DNA of 64,000 nucleotides. Source: Methylobacillus sp. MM3 (GTDB lineage: Bacteria; Pseudomonadota; Gammaproteobacteria; Burkholderiales; Methylophilaceae). A model generated the notes under the pieces. It did no database searches, was not told where the DNA came from, and saw only the letters and a program-made list of their open reading frames with translations. Position 1 is the stretch's first letter. Each line of letters begins with the position of its first letter. This document shows positions 62,209 through 64,000 of this stretch, in pieces. The stretch spans positions 372,001 through 436,000 of the forward strand of contig NZ_LXTQ01000011.1 of the NCBI RefSeq assembly GCF_001645185.1, read 5' to 3'. The position numbers were made by a program, and so were the translations under genes.

Positions 62209-63245
62209 TGCCTGTCCGTGTTTTTGCGATCACAGGAAAAAGCCGTGGTTTCGATTTCAAGCAGCAAATCGTCGCGACAGATATCGGCTTGCAGGAATAC
62301 CGCATTGGCATGGTTTCCGGTGAGACGGCGCAACTCATTGCGGATAATCTCTATGTCGGCAGCATGGCGCACGTAGACCCGATAAAAAAGCTGCGAGGGG
62401 TCGAACCAGCGATGATGCATCACCCTGTTGGCTTCAAGTATGACGGCTTCGATATTAGCCAGCGTTTCTCGCGTCTGGCCAGATACATCGTCCGAATGCA
62501 GGGTGCGATGCCCGACGATGCTGGCCGTGCCGGAAATGAAAAGCACTTCGCTTTCGGGAAGCCGCAACAAGCTGGCGCGGGAAAAGGTCGGACTGCGCGG
62601 ACCGTAGTCTTCAGGGTAGGCGTAGGCATTGACCTGGCGCGGGTTTTCGATGGCGAGCGAAGCAGTGCTGCCGGCGAGAAAGGCGATTTGCAACGGGCCT
62701 TCAGCCGTGCCCAGCGCGCACGCGGACGGGAGCTCGCCGACCACATCGCGTGCGCAGGCCAGGAATGCATCCTGGCGGCCGAGGTTGAACTGCCGGTAGC
62801 GTTCCAGTCCGTGGCTGACGACATTGATGTCCGCCATGTAATTCCAGAAACGATAAACGAACGGAAGTTCGAGTTCGTCCAGCAGCGCAAATATCTGTCG
62901 ATATGCGGATTCGGTGGCCTGTTGCAGGGGTATCGGATCGGTATCGGCTTCATTCAGCTCGATAACGCCGAACAGCAGGTTTTCGCTACGCCGATAACGT
63001 ACCCCGCCTTGTTTCACTGTGGCGTTTATGCCATCGCCGAGCCATAACTCACACACAGGCTCGCCATCCAGAATCGGCATGGCGACATGCAGGAAGGGAT
63101 TATCTGCGGCCGGGCAGGTCTGGTCCGTGCGCTCTGCAAAGCAGATAGCACCGAGCGTATGTTGCAGTGACGATTCTGTTGCACCGAATAGCGCTGGAAG
63201 AGAGAGATTTGCGTTTCGCAAAACCGTATTGGAAGAGTCGCTCAA
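62205..63245 (-). CDS. Chorismatase, XanB2/Hyg5/FkbO family
   Basis: A 346-residue protein with the family's characteristic blocks VYRFWNYMADIN, NAYAYPEDYGPRSPTFSRAS, FISGTASIVGH and the C-terminal VFLQADICRDDLLLEIE. Members cleave chorismate to pyruvate plus a hydroxybenzoate or dihydroxy acid; XanB2 of Xanthomonas makes 3- and 4-hydroxybenzoate for xanthomonadin and coenzyme Q. The residues that separate these product types cannot be assigned safely by eye. The start is TTG directly after an in-frame TAA, so no longer form exists. It heads the minus-strand operon, divergent from rimO. Confidence 0.9.
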   Translation of the reverse strand: MSDSSNTVLRNANLSLPALFGATESSLQHTLGAICFAERTDQTCPAADNPFLHVAMPILDGEPVCELWLGDGINATVKQGGVRYRRSENLLFGVIELNEADTDPIPLQQATESAYRQIFALLDELELPFVYRFWNYMADINVVSHGLERYRQFNLGRQDAFLACARDVVGELPSACALGTAEGPLQIAFLAGSTASLAIENPRQVNAYAYPEDYGPRSPTFSRASLLRLPESEVLFISGTASIVGHRTLHSDDVSGQTRETLANIEAVILEANRVMHHRWFDPSQLFYRVYVRHAADIEIIRNELRRLTGNHANAVFLQADICRDDLLLEIETTAFSCDRKNTDRQ

Positions 63246-63324
63246 TTATCTATATGCCCTGAGGCTGGGTTTCGAAACGAATGCGGAAATTATAACGTAT
63301 CAACCCGCTTGCTCGATGGTCCGA

Positions 63325-63354
63325 TTGGGCCAGTTCGCTAAGTGCCTGTATAAT
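63325..63354 (+). promoter_or_regulatory. Promoter for rimO
   Basis: TTGGGC (63325-63330), an 18-base spacer and a perfect -10 TATAAT (63349-63354) lie 27 bases before the rimO ATG, in the region divergent from the chorismatase gene. Confidence 0.6.
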
Positions 63355-63380
63355 CCGCCAATTTCCATGCGGTTGTAGTC

Positions 63381-64000
63381 ATGTCCAAACACATTCCCCA
63401 AGTCGGCTTCGTTTCTCTTGGTTGCCCCAAGGCTTCTTCCGATGCCGAGCGCATCCTCACTCAATTGCGTGCCGAAGGCTACGAAATTTCTGGTAGTTAT
63501 CAGGATGCCGACCTGGTGGTGGTCAATACCTGCGGTTTCATCGACTCGGCCGTGGAAGAGTCGCTGGATGCCATAGGCGAAGCGCTGGCCGAAAACGGCA
63601 AGGTGATCGTGACCGGCTGCCTCGGCGCCAAGGGTGATGTGGTGCGCAACGCGCATCCGAGCGTGCTGGCCGTTACCGGTCCGCATGCACTGGAAGAGGT
63701 GATGGAGGCAGTGCACACGCACAGCCCCAAGCCGCACGACCCCTACACCGACCTGGTGCCGCCGCAGGGTATCCGGCTTACTCCGCAGCATTACGCCTAT
63801 CTGAAGATTTCCGAAGGCTGCAATCACCGCTGCACGTTCTGCATTATCCCCAGCATGCGCGGCGATCTGGTGAGCCGCCCGATAGGCGAAGTGATGCAGG
63901 AAGCGGAAAACCTGGTGAATTCAGGTGTGCGCGAACTGCTGGTGATTTCGCAGGATACGTCAGCCTATGGCGTGGACGTGAAATACCGTACTGGCTTCTG
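63381..64000 (+). CDS. rimO: Ribosomal protein S12 methylthiotransferase RimO, 3' truncated by window edge
   Basis: The first 206 codons are present and the frame is open to the window end. The N-terminal UPF0004 domain has cysteines in [34 protein letters not shown] and TGCLGAKG that bind the auxiliary iron-sulfur cluster. The radical-SAM motif [15 protein letters not shown] follows. RimO adds a methylthio group to an aspartate of protein S12. The related tRNA enzyme MiaB is less likely because of the GCPKxxxDxER-type beginning. Confidence 0.96.
   Translation, partial: MSKHIPQVGFVSLGCPKASSDAERILTQLRAEGYEISGSYQDADLVVVNTCGFIDSAVEESLDAIGEALAENGKVIVTGCLGAKGDVVRNAHPSVLAVTGPHALEEVMEAVHTHSPKPHDPYTDLVPPQGIRLTPQHYAYLKISEGCNHRCTFCIIPSMRGDLVSRPIGEVMQEAENLVNSGVRELLVISQDTSAYGVDVKYRTGF

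Noticed and set aside
62196-63047. A 283-codon plus-strand frame opposite the chorismatase gene
   Set aside because: The minus strand carries all conserved chorismatase blocks; the plus-strand product is a shadow.
1-64000. CRISPR array, prophage, integrative element or toxin-antitoxin/defence island
   Set aside because: I found no regularly spaced repeats, integrase, transposase or tRNA-linked attachment site; the alpha-2-macroglobulin gene is a protease trap and not an anti-phage system.

Overview
The window is one continuous stretch of GC-rich, densely coding chromosome. It looks like a betaproteobacterium: the neighbourhoods leuC-(entericidin)-leuD-leuB-asd-fimV-truA-trpF-trpB-trpA-accD-folC-SPOR-cvpA-purF-metZ and gyrA-serC-pheA-hisC are typical of that class. 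A Nitrosomonadales/Gallionellaceae-like lineage is my inference only; there is no rRNA gene to test it. I see no tRNA, rRNA, insertion sequence, phage, plasmid or CRISPR feature.

Layout. 0-4.5 kb: the end of a NarX-type sensor kinase with its NarL-type regulator, a REP-like inverted pair, a lipoprotein, a SpoIIAA-like protein, a solitary Rieske oxygenase, and a 34-residue membrane peptide coupled to a PuuD-like membrane protein. 4.6-8.3 kb: arginine synthesis (argD, argF, argG). 8.3-16.9 kb: a REP-like element and a possible small ORF, then the minus-strand pair alpha-2-macroglobulin/pbpC. 16.9-22.3 kb: ppnP, yajQ, the leucine genes and asd. 22.5-36 kb: fimV, an EcfT-like protein, truA, trpFBA, accD, folC, SPOR protein, cvpA, purF, then metZ behind a SAM-II riboswitch and terminator. 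36-37.4 kb: two thiol peroxidases. 37.5-45.8 kb: gyrA, serC, serA, pheA and hisC, with a motA gene carrying a cyclic-di-GMP-I riboswitch inserted before hisC. 45.8-49.5 kb: bamD, rluD, pgeF, a ZIP transporter and a small membrane protein.

49.6-63.2 kb is the main accessory locus, a xanthomonadin/aryl-polyene-type pigment cluster. Thirteen plus-strand genes, almost all overlapping by a few bases, encode an acyl carrier protein, a membrane protein, an AMP ligase, two hotdog dehydratases, an HtrB-like acyltransferase, a LolA-like protein, an MMPL exporter, an alpha/beta hydrolase, a NodB-type deacetylase, a ketosynthase, a ketosynthase-like partner and a ketoreductase. Three minus-strand genes converge on it: a family 2 glycosyltransferase, a PlsC-like acyltransferase and a chorismatase of the XanB2/Hyg5/FkbO family. 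The simplest reading is that the chorismatase makes a hydroxybenzoate from chorismate, the ligase loads it on the carrier protein, the type II synthase extends it to a polyene, and the remaining proteins attach it to a lipid or sugar and export it. The window ends in rimO.

The most notable items are the two riboswitches (SAM-II before metZ, c-di-GMP-I before an orphan motA), the chorismatase-type pigment cluster with extra hydrolase and deacetylase genes, the REP pair that supplies both flanking stop codons, and the 34-residue peptide paired with the PuuD-like protein.
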